From positions 2,292,310-2,356,309 of the forward strand of contig OZ025879.1 of NCBI GenBank assembly GCA_964019415.1: a stretch of DNA of 64,000 bases, read 5' to 3'. This document shows, piece after piece, positions 40,490 to 55,000 of this stretch. Position 1 is the stretch's first letter. Each line of letters starts with the position of its first letter. The stretch is from Ianthella basta. Its lineage: Eukaryota; Porifera; Demospongiae; Verongiida; Ianthellidae. The translations under genes were made by a program, and so were the position numbers. The notes under the pieces were generated by a model that saw only the letters and a program-made list of their open reading frames with translations, searched no databases and was not told the DNA's origin.

Positions 40490-43400
40490 CTACATGTTGG
40501 TGCTGTCTTCTTCCTCCTGAATGTATCGACTGTCAGTTGGACTAGCACCAGTTGCAGTTGCAGTGATATCATCCTGAGGCAGTCCAGCGCGCAGCTCTGT
40601 TATGTTAATTAGTCCTCCCAGTCTTTGCCTTGGGTCCTCAATGAGTAGTGACTCATTTAGTGGGGTTTCTGGTTCGTTTCTCTTCCAGCACCGTTTAGGT
40701 GGATACTTCACCCACACCTTATGTATAATGACAAGCCCATGCCAGCTAAGTATATGAGGGGTAGGTAGATGAGGACCAGCTGAATGATGCTGCATGCCTG
40801 CTTGTAGGGGAGAGTGGTGCTCTCCTTGCTTTTGTGCATGCTCAGCAATAGGATAAGTGCATAGTCAGCAGTAATGACCACATCCACGGTGTTTAGTAGC
40901 TGCTTCTTGTAAGGCTGACAAGCAGCTATCATTAACAGAAACATGAGTGCAGTGAGAAGCTGAATGAAGAGTGCATCCTCTGCTCTTGGTGTGAAGACGA
41001 CTGCAGACAGCTGTATGATGCGGAAGAACAGAAGGAAAGATGCAAAACAGCGGCACCTATCTTTGTAGCAGCCTTGCAGGACATTCACAAAGTGGTACAC
41101 CCATCGGTCTGTATAGACATTGCTGCAGAATGTTGGTATGAACTGGAATTTCTTAATGCATTTGATCTTTGAATAAAATATCAGTCTTCCGACAACTTGC
41201 GGAAAGAGTGGTAAGCAGAGGAGAAGAAATGATGGTAGTAGCACAAACATCCCAACAATAATAATAGCTGGAATGAAAACAGCAATGTGATTGGCAGAGC
41301 CATAGTGTGTTGTCCCTTGCCACCACACTCTGTGCTCAGTTGTTCCATCATAAGCTGTGATGGTCTGCCTCACCAGGATGTAGGCTGAGGTGGCCATGAA
41401 CCGTGTGAATCCCAGGATGACAAAGTCTGCTAGTGCTCTGTCGTAAGACCTCTCATTTGATATCTTGGTCTTCCACTTCCGCAGACGTCTCAGACATCGA
41501 TCAACTGGATGGCAGCAAATCCATTTTTCTGCTGAGCGATCAAGAACAACAAGGACTATTGTAATTGTGAGGGGAAATAGTCCAATGGCATAGTTGAGCA
41601 GCAGCATATGCAAAGTAGACAGGCTTGCAGTGGGAGTGAAACAATAGGGGGGGAGAAGTACCCCAAAGAACTCAAGGTTCCAAATGCCATAAAGAAAGTG
41701 ATATAGCTTAACAAACCAAGTATAGCCCCATAGTCCATTCTCTGTCTCCCCCCTGATGTTGGAGAAGCTCAGTAGCTGTGCAAATAGCAAAAACGAATTG
41801 AGTTTGCCTGAGATGAGGTCCACATTGAAGATCAACATGAAGGCCAAGAGGATCGACATAGGCAACCACTCACTCACTATCCAGACAATTATCCCAACTG
41901 TGCTCAAGGCTCCATCACATGCAGTACACACACCGTTGAGTCCATTGAGGTTGGCTGGCATACTATATCCCTCCATGCATTCACCACACAGTACCCCTCT
42001 GCGGTTGTTAGGAGCACACAAGAGGTCCTCCAGCAATTCCATTGATTGGTTCTGAGGAAGAGGCTGCACTGAAGGAGAACAGTACCCCGGTGGACAGGGA
42101 GCTGTGAAGAACCTCAACCCATTACAAGTGTGTTGTGTTGTGCTGTCTGTTAGAAGATACCCTGCCCAGCGATTCTTGTCAAGAACTGCATGGAAACTGT
42201 CTTGTTTGCACTCTAGTATGCCTTGTAGTCCATTGTTGGCACAGGTACATGTTCCAAGGTTGTTTTCATCTGTGTATACGTACCCTGGAGGACAGCACTG
42301 CATTTCAATGTCCACTTGTATCAGGAGACTAGTGTTGTCTACTGACTGAAGAGTCAGTGTATCTTCTGTAGTCATATGTGTTGTCTGGTTAAGTGGAGTG
42401 CCATGAAGGATGACTCTGAAATCAGAGGTGAACTTTGATGAAGGACTCACTTTGATTGAAGAATTATGTGAAGTTACCTGCACGGAAAATACAGAGCTTA
42501 CAGCATTCCCAATGCAGTCAGTAACTGCTTTAACCAGAGGAGAAGTTTGCATTCCTGGGATGAATGTTACACTAGAGTTCCATCCCATAACATGGCTGGG
42601 CCTGGAAATCACTTCTCCACGGCAACTGCAGTTGGATATAGAAAGGTCCTCACAGGTGGATGCACAACCAGCAGGTATGAAGCAGAACGGAGGAGATGAT
42701 GGAGATATGCGGCTGCTGATATGTTCTTTGAATCTGTTTTGTCAGTCTGGAGTGAAAGCATGGTGTCATATTGGTAACATAGATGGAGTTTCCATGTACT
42801 CTTGCTCTGTTATTGATGAATGTGATATTCACGTGCAGCCAGTTCTTAACAAGTACTGGAAATTTGCTGTACTGGAGAAAGCATGAGAATGACTTAGTTT
42901 GTATCTGGACTAAGTTGGCATAAATAACACCACCATGAATGAAGGCATAGTTATTCACAAATTCCACATGGACATCGTCAGAGACTTGAATGTTACTTTC
43001 CCCAATAAGTGCGACTCCACCTCCATGTGAAGCTACACAATCCAGTACACGAAAATCACTACTTTCCTCTATTTTTATCTTCGACTCATCTGCCACTATC
43101 CTCTGGCTATTGCCACCACAAAGCACAAAGAAGTACCAAGCTACCTGCACTGTGCTACCTCTCATATATACCAATCCGTGTCCAGTTGACACCTTCTGTA
43201 CTTCCTCATCAGGAGCATGAACTCTGTTTACCTTCCCCATTCTTTGTAGCTCTTGTTGATGCCATGTTTCTAGAAGTTGCTTACGACATCGACCCTCTGT
43301 CATTACCTCTTGCCACTGAGTTTTTTGTGTCTGTAGTACATCACGATTGCTGTATTGTACTGTGGTAGCAGTGAACTGAATTCTATTGTGAAAACCCTTT

Positions 43401-45351
43401 CCACTCATTGGAAAAGCATCCACTGCAATAGCGTGGCCAAATACAGCTGTGTTGTTGCTGAAGACACACCCTGTCACCTCCAAGCTGCACTTATCACTGC
43501 TTTGAATATGTACTGACAGTCCACCTCCAGTGGCCCCAACAGCTTGGTTATGAAAGAAGGCTGACTGCAACACCCTTGCGCGTAACATATATACCCCATT
43601 GTTATGTTCTGTGGTGTTAAACCCAACATGAACTCCTCCACCCATTCTTCCCTGGATGTTAGATTGGAGTAGGATGTTGTGCACAATGTTAGTTTGTATA
43701 AGAGATGCAGTAGCTTTACTTTGTACAACAATAAGTGCGCTATTACTTTTAGGAATTTCTTGAAACATGAGGCACATTCCTGCCCCATACTTCATGGCTC
43801 GGTTACCAATTATGTGCCCTTTCTGAAAGGTGGCATTGTTATTGCGACTATTGTCTCGATACTCTACAAAAACACCACCTCCACTTTCTGCCCAATTGAA
43901 GGCTACTGTTGTTTGTTGTATGTCAACAGTATTCTCGATAGACCATTGTGAGAAGTACACAGAAATGCCTCCTCCGAATGTACCATGATTTTACGCAAAA
44001 ACAGATCTTGCTATTGATACCCTGTTTCGTGGACTATATAGTCGAAGCCTTTGTGCAAAAGTAACACTTAGGCCAACTCTCCTCGATGGTGGTGTTACTA
44101 ATGAGATCAGTGACTGGCTGTTGTAAGTGTGGTTCACTATTTGTTCATACGACCAGTGCCATAATTTAGGTAACACTGCGGTCGCAAAGCCAGGCCAAAT
44201 TCTGCAGTGAGACACTAGACTATGGTCCACATTTGTCACAGTGCTTTTTGCTTTTCTTCCCTTTCCTTCCATCTTCATCTGAATTCTAATTTCGGCACTA
44301 ATAGTGCTCTTTGTTGCCATATTGTGTTCTGTGGGTTCTTCAGTAATTAGAGTTGAGTTTTCTTCACAGAATAGTGGTGTCTTTGATATTGGTCTAAGTG
44401 CCGTGTCAAGTTTCCTTTGCCACCCACTAACCACGGAGATATTTTTAGTGTGATAGTAGAACTCTCGCTTTCAAGTATAGCTGACACGCCCCCTGCTCTG
44501 GAATGGTAGGCACCACCGTCCGGGATGGCCACATTTGACACTGCCAGCTTGTGAGTACCAGGGTACTCCAATATTGATATGCCATAGTAGTCACTTGGTG
44601 GTGTGACAGACTGTGGTGAATTGTAACCCTGCCTCAAGATTCCCACATTGGTAATGGATGTGTTTGTTTTGCATTGTTTGTTCCTGCGATTGCCACAGAA
44701 GATGGCCATTGAGATTGCATTACCCCATCCATTCACCTGTAAGACATTGATGTTTCTGAGATGTACACCGTTCAGTGGCTGATTGCATCCGATGCCATCA
44801 CTGTTGGTGTGCTCAGTGAGGATGAGTTCAACATCTCGTATTGTAACATAAGAGCACCTGTCAAAGTACACAGAATAGAACTTAGCACCGGTCTTTTTAC
44901 CAACCTCTTGTTGACGTCCTCTGCAATTGTGAAACCTCAGCCCTTCCACTGTGATGTATGCTACCTCTCTGAATGCTAAATGTGATCCATTGACACACCG
45001 AACCACAGGTAGCATACTACCTCCAATACAGTACCCTTGTATGTGTATGCCTACCAGATTATTGAATGGTGATGTTTGGATATGGCCGTTCAGTAGTCCC
45101 AGTTCATGAGTACCACAGCCAATGCGAATTGTAGAATAATTTTGAACATGGCTGAAGGCATAGAACAGGCTTCTGCAAGGAACCACTGAGGTAGAGTGCA
45201 TTGTGTCATGGCTCCAGCATGTGTGGTCGTCCACACCTTCTTTCTCAACCCGTATCTCCTTCCATCCCTCTGGTAGTGATGAGCACAGTGAGGGCATCCA
45301 TGTGCTTGCTAGCAGCAAGATTGCTAAGCAGTGGATTGTGTGTGATTGCAT
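40490..45351 (-). pseudogene. R3: class A beta-helix / polytopic membrane protein, pseudogene
   Basis: A full-length relative of R1 (starts MQSHTIHC at 45351, ends DSTNM at 40490) but not open. The frame shifts near 44440 (after TITLK), a TAA replaces the Tyr codon after SVFA near 43990, the frame shifts near 42730 (after SRLT), and small insertions near 40730 shift it just before the last part of the tail. The pieces between are well preserved, including the Cys-rich segment and all membrane segments, so loss is recent. The ectodomain is class A (FDRCSYVTIRDVELILTEH, GISILEYPGTHKLAVS). The leader intron is intact. Confidence 0.85.
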
Positions 45352-45370
45352 CTCTCGGATGCAGGCACAC

Positions 45371-45435
45371 CTGCAGCAAGGGAAGGAGAAGGTTACATTC
45401 TCTTCACAACTTCTCAAGGATCTGTATTGCCTTAC
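45371..45435 (-). other. R3 5'-UTR intron (65 nt)
   Basis: Almost the same sequence as the R1 leader intron (donor GTAAGGCAAT, acceptor CCCTTGCTGCAG), confirming the R1/R3 relationship in the 5' flank. Confidence 0.6.
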
Positions 45436-46257
45436 CTTTGCCCTCAAGAGATGTCCTTTAGTCCACCGCTATGAAATGATTTATCACTTTCCTCAGAATG
45501 TAGTACTATGCTGTTGTGAATACTCTGATTTCACTGTGTGATACCACTGGTGTGTTGAGAGGACAACGTTTTACAGTATATGGTGATCACAATTTATAAA
45601 ATAGTGAACTAGCTACATATAAGATATTTCTGCATGGTGTGATGCCTTACCTTTACTTTTAAGAATTCACCTGCGAAGTATCACCTGCCTCTGACACAGT
45701 GCTTTCTGATGCTATGTAGTCTTGAATGTGCTACAGTAACTATGTGTGTATACATCTGCTGTTGAGTGCTGTTTATACATTAATGTAACAATAGTCCTGT
45801 CAATATGTTGTCCTATTTCACTTTCTAGTATGTCCTTCTCTGATTATTGCCTATTGTGTGCATGTTGTGTACTCTATGTTTCGTGTTCAGTTGTGATGCA
45901 TGGGCCCATTCATCAACCCATCAGTCTGTAAACATGATATTGAATGGAGTTCAGTAGAGATGAATTGGGCATTGACTATCAGTCGGTTCTATGAAAGTTC
46001 TTTCAGTGATCAATAGTGACCCACAGGGTATACAGTATGTGATAGGTACAGTGCATGCACACACAATATGAATGTTCAACCAGGTACTGTAGGTGTATGG
46101 TGCCTACAGTACTAGTGCTTTAGCCCATCTCTTGCCATCACATGAAGCTTTTGATGAAATGTACAAACGGAAGAATGTGTCTTGAGTACGTAAATATGTG
46201 GAATTGTTCAGTGGTACCTGAAATATGATAGAATAGAGGTTGATTACCATGTCCATT
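45436..46257. other. R3-X2 spacer
   Basis: Colinear with the 5' flank of R1 at 25650-26466, including TTCAGTTGTGATGCATGGGC. No gene seen. Confidence 0.6.
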
Positions 46258-46442
46258 GTAGATAGGGGAGATGATTTTGAGCATTATGAAACACGTGGTA
46301 CACTGTTCTTTGATCATGCATGATTTGTTTTTGTTGTTTACAACTGAAGAAGGCCCTCTTGGGGCCGAAATGTCTTGTAACAAAGAACAGTGTATGTACC
46401 ACATGATTCAACGCTCAAAATCATCTCCCCTACTGTATCTAC
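46258..46442. mobile_element. Second copy of the intron-9 foldback element
   Basis: Same inverted-arm structure and loop as at 26467, with slightly diverged flanking direct repeats (ACCTGAAATATGA / ACTTGAAAATATG). It was carried along by the segmental duplication. Confidence 0.75.
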
Positions 46443-46525
46443 TTGAAAATATGCAGCAATATTCCAAGAGTGTTGATAGCAGCCAGTGAGATCCCTGGCT
46501 TATTTTACTTCTTTCTCCTGTGCAG

Positions 46526-48467
46526 AGAGCAACTGATGATTGCATGGGTCTTTTTGTGTTTCTTTGTTGGCAACGACTTTCTGCCTCACCTCCTGTCCCT
46601 GGAGATTCGGGAAGGTGCCATTGACAGACTGATATCTTTGTACAAGACAGTTGTACCTATATCAGGGGTGAATGTAAGGTGTGTAGGTGACAGCAGCAGC
46701 AAAGCATGATGCTTGCACTGCTGAGTAGTGGATGCAATGTTCTCCCCTGAAAATAGTTTAAGACGGGTGCGCTGGACTGCTAGTCATGTGAGGACTGGCT
46801 AGTGGATGGTGGAGTGTGGGAGAGGGTGTCAGCTTCCTCTGCAAAGCACAGTAGAGAGGATGCATGGAGAGCCTTGTGACACAGAATGTAATGCATGCAA
46901 GCCTGCACCACATGACTAGTGTCACTGTGGGGGCGGGTGGGGGACAGGAGGGTGGGTGGGACAGATGGGTGGGACAGGTGGGTGGGGAATGTTTGGGAAC
47001 AAGTGGAGGGGACAGGCAATGTGACATAAACTATCACCAGGCCCAATTTTGTGGACCGATGATGTTATATTATAAACATGGAAGCAGGGTAGTGGTCTGG
47101 CATACGACATGGCCCATGCAGCATTCTGTGTGTACTCTTCTACTGTGATGTATTGGGAGGTAGTCACCAATGTACTACAGTACATACATGTACTTCAGAG
47201 GTTGGGACTCTGTATGCTGTACTGTATGTACATTGATCCAGAGGTGGTCTTGCAGCTTTGGTGACATCATTGCTATATACTCGTACTCTCTTATATGTAC
47301 TTACATGGTCATGTCATCTTGTATTTACTATGGCCACTACTGTAAGTTACAGAACTTGGCAAGGTGGAAGATGAGATCTTCAAACGAAGGAGGGAGACAG
47401 AACTTGATTTCAAGAGGAGGCAGAAAGAGAAGCGAAAGAGACAAAGACTTGTGAGTGTGAGCCTTTCGCTATATGTGTATGCATGCACATTTCATGATTT
47501 GTGGGATTTGTTCATGTCTGTATACTGTAAATACTGTATGTACACGAATGTATACCACTTCTCTCAACCTGTGAACCCAATTACAGGCAGACGAGTACAG
47601 AGCTCCTAGGTGGGAGTGCAGTGGTTTCTCTGCTCCAAGAGTAAGTCAGTGCCATGCCCTGTACGTGCCCATAGTGACTAAGCATGCTAACAACCTGCTG
47701 TAGTATTCTGTGTGAATGTGGTCACTGAAGATGAAACACAACACTTTGAATGGAGATGGATGCACACCAGTTGTAGTGTACTGTATGTGGAAGAGTCATT
47801 CCCTAGCTCATGCAGTGTAGTCGACTACCTTATTGCTTGCATGGTAACCAGCAGTCATCGTTGACTGTGCATCCATGTAGTGTGCTGTGCTGATCATGGC
47901 TTCACTATATGTATTTCATACAGCCTGTCGATGGCCAAGGTGTTGGCAGGACAACCAGTGGCATGGGCCTGAGGCAGGAGGCGTACCAGGCAAGGATGCA
48001 CAGCATGTCAAGTCGAGAGGAGCCCAACCTTGCTAACCAGGCTGCAGCCGCCAGCCTGAAGGGGTGGCTGAAAAGGAGTAGTGGAAGTAGTGGACCCGAT
48101 GCAATTCAGCGCACTTTGAGTGCCCCGTCTTCTTCTGTGTCTCGGTGGGGAGGAAGAGAGGGGGGCAGTGGGCTGGGACACAAGAGGCCCAGCAGTGCAG
48201 TGGAAGAAGACAGTGATGACGAGGAGCCAGAGGATGATGTGAAGTGAGTTGTATGGTGCAGTACAGTGCCATAGTCCATGTACAACTGTATGCATTTGTG
48301 TATGATGCCCATGTTTGCCTCCTCAGACTGTGGGAAGAAGGCTGGAAAGAGCGCTATTACATCAACAAGTTTGGTGTCCCTTCTGGTGATGTGGAATTTC
48401 GCAGCAGAGTGGTTGAGGCATACACGCAAGGGCTCTGCTGGGTCTTTGCCTATTACTACCAGGTGTG

Positions 48468-48520
<53 letters not shown>

Positions 48521-51370
48521 GGTGGGTGGTGTGTGTGTGTGTGTGTGTGAGGACTGAAATTTTGCCCCTTGCTGAGTGGCTTCCTGTTGCTTCCTCTCTC
48601 CCAGGGATGTCCCTCGTGGAAGTGGTTCTACCCTTTCCACTATGCTCCATTTGCCTCTGACTTCAGGAACATTGCTCACCTGAGGAATGACTTTGACCCA
48701 GGAACTGAGCCTGTGAGTGGTAGAGAGGGAGCATGTTGGGTCTTGGGACATGAGGCTAAAATTATCTTTGTTAATGCTCCATCCCATCTCCCTTTACCAC
48801 ACACACACACGCACGCACGCACGCACGCACGCACCACCACCACCAACAACAACAACAAACCCCACAGTTCAGACCTTTGGAGCAACTCATGGGAGTGTTT
48901 CCAGCTGCCAGTTCTAGCTTCCTCCCACCGTCGTGGAGAGATCTGATGAGAGAGGCGGTTTGTGCATATGTGTTTTGTGCAGTGTATCCAATAGTGTGTG
49001 TGTTATGTGTTGTGTGTTGTGTTTGCAGTGTTGTCAACCTGCACTGGTTTGGTCCTCCATGCAGGACTCGGCTGTCATTGACTTCTACCCGACGGACTTT
49101 AGGGTGGACCTGAATGGGAAGAGATTTGCATGGCAGGGTGTTGCCCTCTTGCCTTTTGTGGAGGAGAGTAGACTCATTAAGGCACTTGAAGACGTCTATC
49201 CAAATCTGAGTCCCTCTGAAAGTGAGTCTGCTGTGTTTGAGCCTTGGCCAACAGGAGAAGTACGTACATCAGATTCTTCATAGCAAATGAAGTCAGTAGT
49301 TGATTGTTGTTATGTGCACTAAATGACAGGAGTGAGTATCTAGGCGAATAGATCCTGAGCAAAGTATGTATCTGCGTACATAACGTTACGTTATGTACAC
49401 AGATACATACTTTCTGCATACAAAATGTTATGTCCCCTACTGGAGGAGTACTGCTTCTTTTTGTATGGACTGCTTTACACTTTCAGTTCATGTTGCAAGT
49501 ACTGTAACTTGTTCATGGGTTCAGGTATAGTATGTATACTACATATACTCTTCTCTTTCTCTTCTCTCTCCCTCTTCCACTTGCACTCCTTTCCACTTTG
49601 TCTTCTTGTTTCCTTCTTTACTGCTGCAGTCAAACGGAATAGCCTTGGCCACAATCGGTTGTTTGTCCACCATGGCCACTCCTCCTTCCAGTTTCTCTGC
49701 TCCGTCTACGAGGACTACGACTCCGCCTCCTTTGCTGCCACATTCAAGCCGGTCTCAGTGAACCCCAAACTGACTCAAGGTGTGTCAGGTACAGTGGAGC
49801 CAGATGATGCAAAGGAGAACACGCCTCCTGGGAAGTAAGTGATCTGCTAGCATCCGCAAATCTCAGTTGTGTAATTTCTATTACAGGATGAATGATGTTG
49901 TGAAATAATTGCACAATACACTGCTGTAGGACTGTGCATGTAATTGTACTTCTTTCTCAATTTATCTCATGCCATTTCTTTGAACACATACCACACATCA
50001 CACCACACATAACCACACACATGCATCACGCAACCACACATCACACAGCACAATGCCCCCGCCTGGTCCACTTCCTGGCATAACACCACTCAAGAACAAT
50101 CAAGTTGTATGGTGAGCCTGTTACACCTCTTGACTCCTCCTCCTGTCATACTGGTGTTAACTGATCATTCTAATCATTGCCTACTGATTATTTTACTCAG
50201 TGTCAAGTACAAAGAACCAGAATTCCCTGATGGTTATGTGTTTCGATCAACCCTTCTCCCAAATGTTGTGTAAGAGCACTCAGATAGCATGACAAATCTC
50301 CCTATGTATTTGGGACGTACCATGGTGTTTGCATGCGGCAGTCTATCCATTCCTCTGGTGTTACCTTGTCCTTTTAGGATGCCTTCACGAACACTTAAAC
50401 CAACTGACAAAGTGGGATATTTCAGGCCTCAACTTGGTTTCACACCTCCCGATCAGTCTCGCACTTACAGTACTCCTAAAAATGTGCAGCGTTTCATCAG
50501 CAGTTCCCTGTCAGGCCCCAAGTCATCTCGCCAGCCCCCTCAGGGCCACGGCTCACAACAGCTCTCCTGGCAGTCGTTTGAGGAGCCACGGCCTATACCA
50601 CAGAGGGCGTGGTCAATGCAGGCCCCACCCCATCCACGCCCAAACTACCCCACATACAATGATGGTGGTAGAGGAGGATTTGGCAGGCAACCACCCAGAG
50701 GTCAACATCACAATGGTGAGTTATCACTGTGGGTACATGCTTTGTTGTTGACACATATAGCCAAGTCAACCCTTCCTTCCCCTTTTGCTGTGTACTGCAC
50801 AGCGGTAAAGCACACAACACAGTCTTCTTCAATGCCATTTACGGCTGGTGGTTGAAGGCAGGACTTCCCCTGTAGCTATGACAATATGTAGTTAACATAG
50901 TCATTTTGACCCCACTTCATTCTCTAGAGTGGATTATAAAGCGCCTACATACGTATGTATTGATTAAATAATGAGAGAATGTGTTTGGCCTGCATACCCT
51001 TTATCCAGTGCAATGTAGGTTCAACAAGATTGCCGTGAGGGATGATCCAATTAGTAACACACAATGCACCAATCTCTAATGTAGTCAGGTTTAAGAGATC
51101 CATGCATCAGGTTGCCTTGTAACAGAGTTACACGTGTTCCACTGTACATACGTAGTAAGGTCGCACTCTATGCAGACACTACCCCACATGCTTGGCCACA
51201 TTTCAGTAGTGCTAAGTCTTATCAACAAATGTTGAATGACTATCTCTTTATACATCCATGCAGCGTGGGCACCTTATCCTCCTATCCCACCTCCTCGTGG
51301 ATAGCAAGGGAACCCTCTACAGACTTATCAACCTAATTATGGCAGACAGCCCAACAGAAGATGGAACTGA
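46526..51370 (+). pseudogene. X2: duplicated XRN2 3' half (exons 10, 12-23), pseudogene
   Basis: Exon-by-exon copy of XRN2 without exons 1-9: 46526-46667, 47353-47450, 47587-47640, 47924-48243, 48327-48462, 48605-48712, 48868-48957, 49065-49221, 49630-49834, 50049-50111, 50201-50269, 50378-50715, 51264-51370. Defects: a 4-bp insertion (GCAT) in exon 10 shifts the frame, its donor is weakened (GTGAAT), exon 11 is deleted with flanking intron near 47145, and a TAG replaces the Trp codon of RGW at 51302-51304 in the last exon. Exons 12-22 remain open with good splice sites and few replacements (for example Arg to Cys in exon 13 and Asp to Asn in exon 18). A transcript from a cryptic promoter is possible but unproven. 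Confidence 0.9.
48471..48549. repeat. (TG)n/(GGGT)n run after X2 exon 15
   Basis: Counterpart of the run at 28952. Here GTGTGAAG separates the donor from the repeat, and the array is shorter. Confidence 0.85.
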
Positions 51371-52058
51371 CTCTTTCCATCATGATGACATACTGTATTT
51401 GGATGCAATGTATCTTTCACGGTGTTATAATATAATTTACTCTTATGTGCATATGGATGTACAGCATATTTTGTTGTGATCTCAAGTGCATGCACTGCAG
51501 GAATTATGATAAATTATGTACACTGATAAGTTAGCTATAGACCTCAATTGCATATTGTTGCTGCTCATTGCATGCAATAGTTATTATTGTGCAATGAATC
51601 CTGAAGATGTGATCAGTGTGCTAGGCCTATATATATTCTTATACAGTAAAATAACATTATACGTATAATAGGCTGTTAGGTGGTGTCTGCCCACCCAGGC
51701 ATGCAATCATAATTATTATATGTATATAAAGAGCTGCTCTGCTTTGAACCTAGCTGGATGCAAACATATACCACAATTGAGAGGACACATTGAGCTAGGA
51801 GACAAGGAACAAGGATGGAACTAGGAGCTAGGAGTGCAGCTATACAAATGACTGTCCTTGCAGACTCATGCACATTATTACGTAACTTCAAACTTAAATG
51901 ATTCAATGTATGTATGTAATGTACAATGTACAGTAATTGTACCGCCATGTTCAAGTTCCATGGTCTACTTTTCCATGTCATGCAACGAACTCATGTTAGC
52001 TAGTGGTGATGTTATGTGTATAAATACCAAGTAATTGTGAGTTGGACTATCTTCAGTA
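51371..52058. other. Intergenic, X2 end to R4 stop
   Basis: Colinear with the spacer after XRN2 (31942-32625), including GAGAGGACACATTGA and an AACAAGGATGGAACTA stretch typical of the class B 3' flank. No gene seen. Confidence 0.6.
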
Positions 52059-55000
52059 CTACATGTTTGTGCTGTCCTCTTCCTCCTGAATGTACTGACT
52101 GTCAGTTGGACTAGTATCAGTTGCGGTTGCAGTGACATCATCCTGAGGCAGTCCAGCGCGCAGCTCTGTTATGTTAATTAGCCCTCCCAGTCTTTGCCTT
52201 GGGTCTTCAATTAGTAGTGACTCATTTAGTGGGGTTTCTGGTTCGTTTCTCTTCCAGCAATGTTTGGGTGGATACTTCACTCGCACCTTATGTATGACAA
52301 GCCCAGCTAAGTATATGAGGGGTAGGTAGATGAGGACCAGCTGAATGATGCTGCATGCCTGCTTGTAGGGGAGAGTGGTGCTCTCCTTGCTCTTGTGCAT
52401 GCTCAGCAATAGGATAAGTGCATAGTCAGAAATAATGACCATATCCACGGTGTTAAGTAGCTGCTTCTTGTAAGGCTGACAAGCAGCTATCATTAATAGA
52501 AAGATGAGTGCAGTGAGAAGCTGAATGAAGAATGCGTTCTCTGCTCTTGGTGTGAAGATGACTGCAGACAGTTGTATGATGCGGAAGAACAGAAAGAAAG
52601 ATGCAAAACAGCGGCACCTATCCTTGTAGCAGCCTTGCAAGACATTCACAAAGTGGTACACCCATCGGTCTGTATAGACATTGCTGCAGAATGTTGGTAT
52701 GAACTGGAATTTCCTAACGCATTTGATCTTTGAGTAGAATATCATTCTTCCGACAACTTGTGGAAAGAGTGGTAAGGAGAGGAGAAGAACTGATGGTAGA
52801 AGCACAAACATGCCGACAATGATAATAGCTGGAATGAGAGCAGCAATGTGATCAGCAGAGCCGTAGTGTGTTGTCCCTTGCCACCACACTCTGTGCTCAG
52901 TTGTTCCATCATATGCTGTGATGGTCTGCCTCACCAGGATGTAGGCTGAGGTGACCATGAACCGTGTGAACCCCAGGATGACAAAGTCTGCTAGTGCTCT
53001 GTCGTAAGACCTCTCATTTGATATCTTCGTCTTCCACTTCCGCAGACATCTCAGACATCGATCGACTGGGTGGCAGCAAATCCATTTTTCTGCTGAGCGA
53101 TCGAGAACAACGAGGATTATTGTGACTGTGAGGGGAAATAGTCCAATGGCATAGTTGAGCAGCAGCATCTGTAAAGTGGACAGGCTTGCAGTGGGAGTGA
53201 AACAATAGGGGGGGAGAAGTACTCCAAAGAACTCAAGATTCCAAATGCCATAAAGAAAGCGATATAGCTTCACAAACCAAGTATAGCCCCATAGTCCATT
53301 CTCCGTTTCACCCCTGATGTTAGAAAAGCTCAGTAATTGTGCAAATAGCAAGAATGAATTGAGTTTTCCTGAGATGAGGTCCACATTGAAGATCAACATG
53401 AAGGCCAAGAGGATCAGCATAGGCAACCACTCACTGACAAACCAGACAATTATCCCAGCTCTGCTCAAGGCTCCATCACATTTCATGCACACAGGGTTGA
53501 GTCCATTGAGGTTGGCTGGCATACTGTGTCCTTCCATGCATTCACCACACAGTACCCCTCTGCGTTTGTTAGGAGCACACAAGAGGTCTTCCAGCAATTC
53601 CACTGATTGGTTCTGAGGAAGAAGCTGCACTGAAGGAGAACAGTACGCCGGTGGACAGGGAGCTGTGAAGAACCTTAACCCATTACAAGTGTATTGTGTT
53701 GTTCTGTCTGATTGTAGGTACCCTGCCCAGTGATCTTTGTCAAGAACGGCTTGGAAAGTGTCTTGTTTGCACTCTAGTATGCCTTGTAGTCCATCTGCAG
53801 CACAGATGCATGTTCCAAGACTGTCCTTATCTGTAAAGAGATACCCTGGAGGACAGCACTGCATTTCAATGTCCACTTGTATCATGAGATTTCTGTTGTC
53901 CACTGACTGAAGAATGAGTTTAGCATTCCCATGGATTTCTGAGCTATTGGTCAAAATTATTGAAGCCTGGTTAAATGGAGTACCATGAAGGATGACTCTG
54001 AAATCAGACGTGAACTTTGAAAAGGGATTAACTTTGATGCAAGAATCCTGCGGAACTTGTACAGCAAATACAGAGCTTACAACATTCCCAAAGTCATCAG
54101 TAACTGCCTGAAACAGAGGAGTAGTTTGTTTTCCTGGGATGAATGCCTTTGTCTGGTGTAGTGCACTGGAGTTCCATCCTAAGACATGGCTGGGCCCAGA
54201 AACTATTTCTCCATGGTAACTGCAGTTGGATTCCTCTGCAAGTTGCTTACAGGTGAATGCACAACCAGCTGGTATGAAGCAGAAAGGAGGAGATGATGTG
54301 AATATGGTATTGTTTGTATTGGTTCTGCTACCATGTTCTTCCAAACTGTTGATGAGCCTGTACTGTAAGCATCCCTTCATGTTAGTGAAATAGATGGAGT
54401 TTCCCTCTGCACCAGCCCTGTTGTTGATGAATGTGATATTTGTTGAATTCCAAGGTGAAGGTGGAGATGCAAGGTGTGATTTGAAATGAACAAAACATGT
54501 GAATGAACTAGCTTCAAGCTGAGCATAGTTAGCATAAATGGCACCACCACGATTGAGTGCATAGTTATTATCGAAAAGCAAGTAGACTCTCTCAGAGATT
54601 TGTATAGAACTTTCTCCAAGTAATGCAACTCCACCTCCATGTGTAGCTACACAGTCCAGTACACGAACATCACTGTTCATCAGTATGTCTATCTCAGCAT
54701 CAACCACTGCTATCCCTTGGCTAGAGCCACCACAAGACACAAACAAGTATTCCTCCACAAGTACTTCAACATCTTTCAGATATACTAAGCTTTGTCCAGA
54801 TGACATTATCTGTACTTCCTTACCAGGATCATAGCTACTGCGGCTTTTCTGCAGCATTTCTAGTTCCTCTTGCCATGCCTCTGGAATCATACGCACATTG
54901 TCGCCCATCTTCCTCCAACGAGGTTTTGCCTTCTGTACCACAGAAAGATTCCTATAATACTGTACTGTAGTACCAAAGAGTAGAATCCCATCATGCAACC

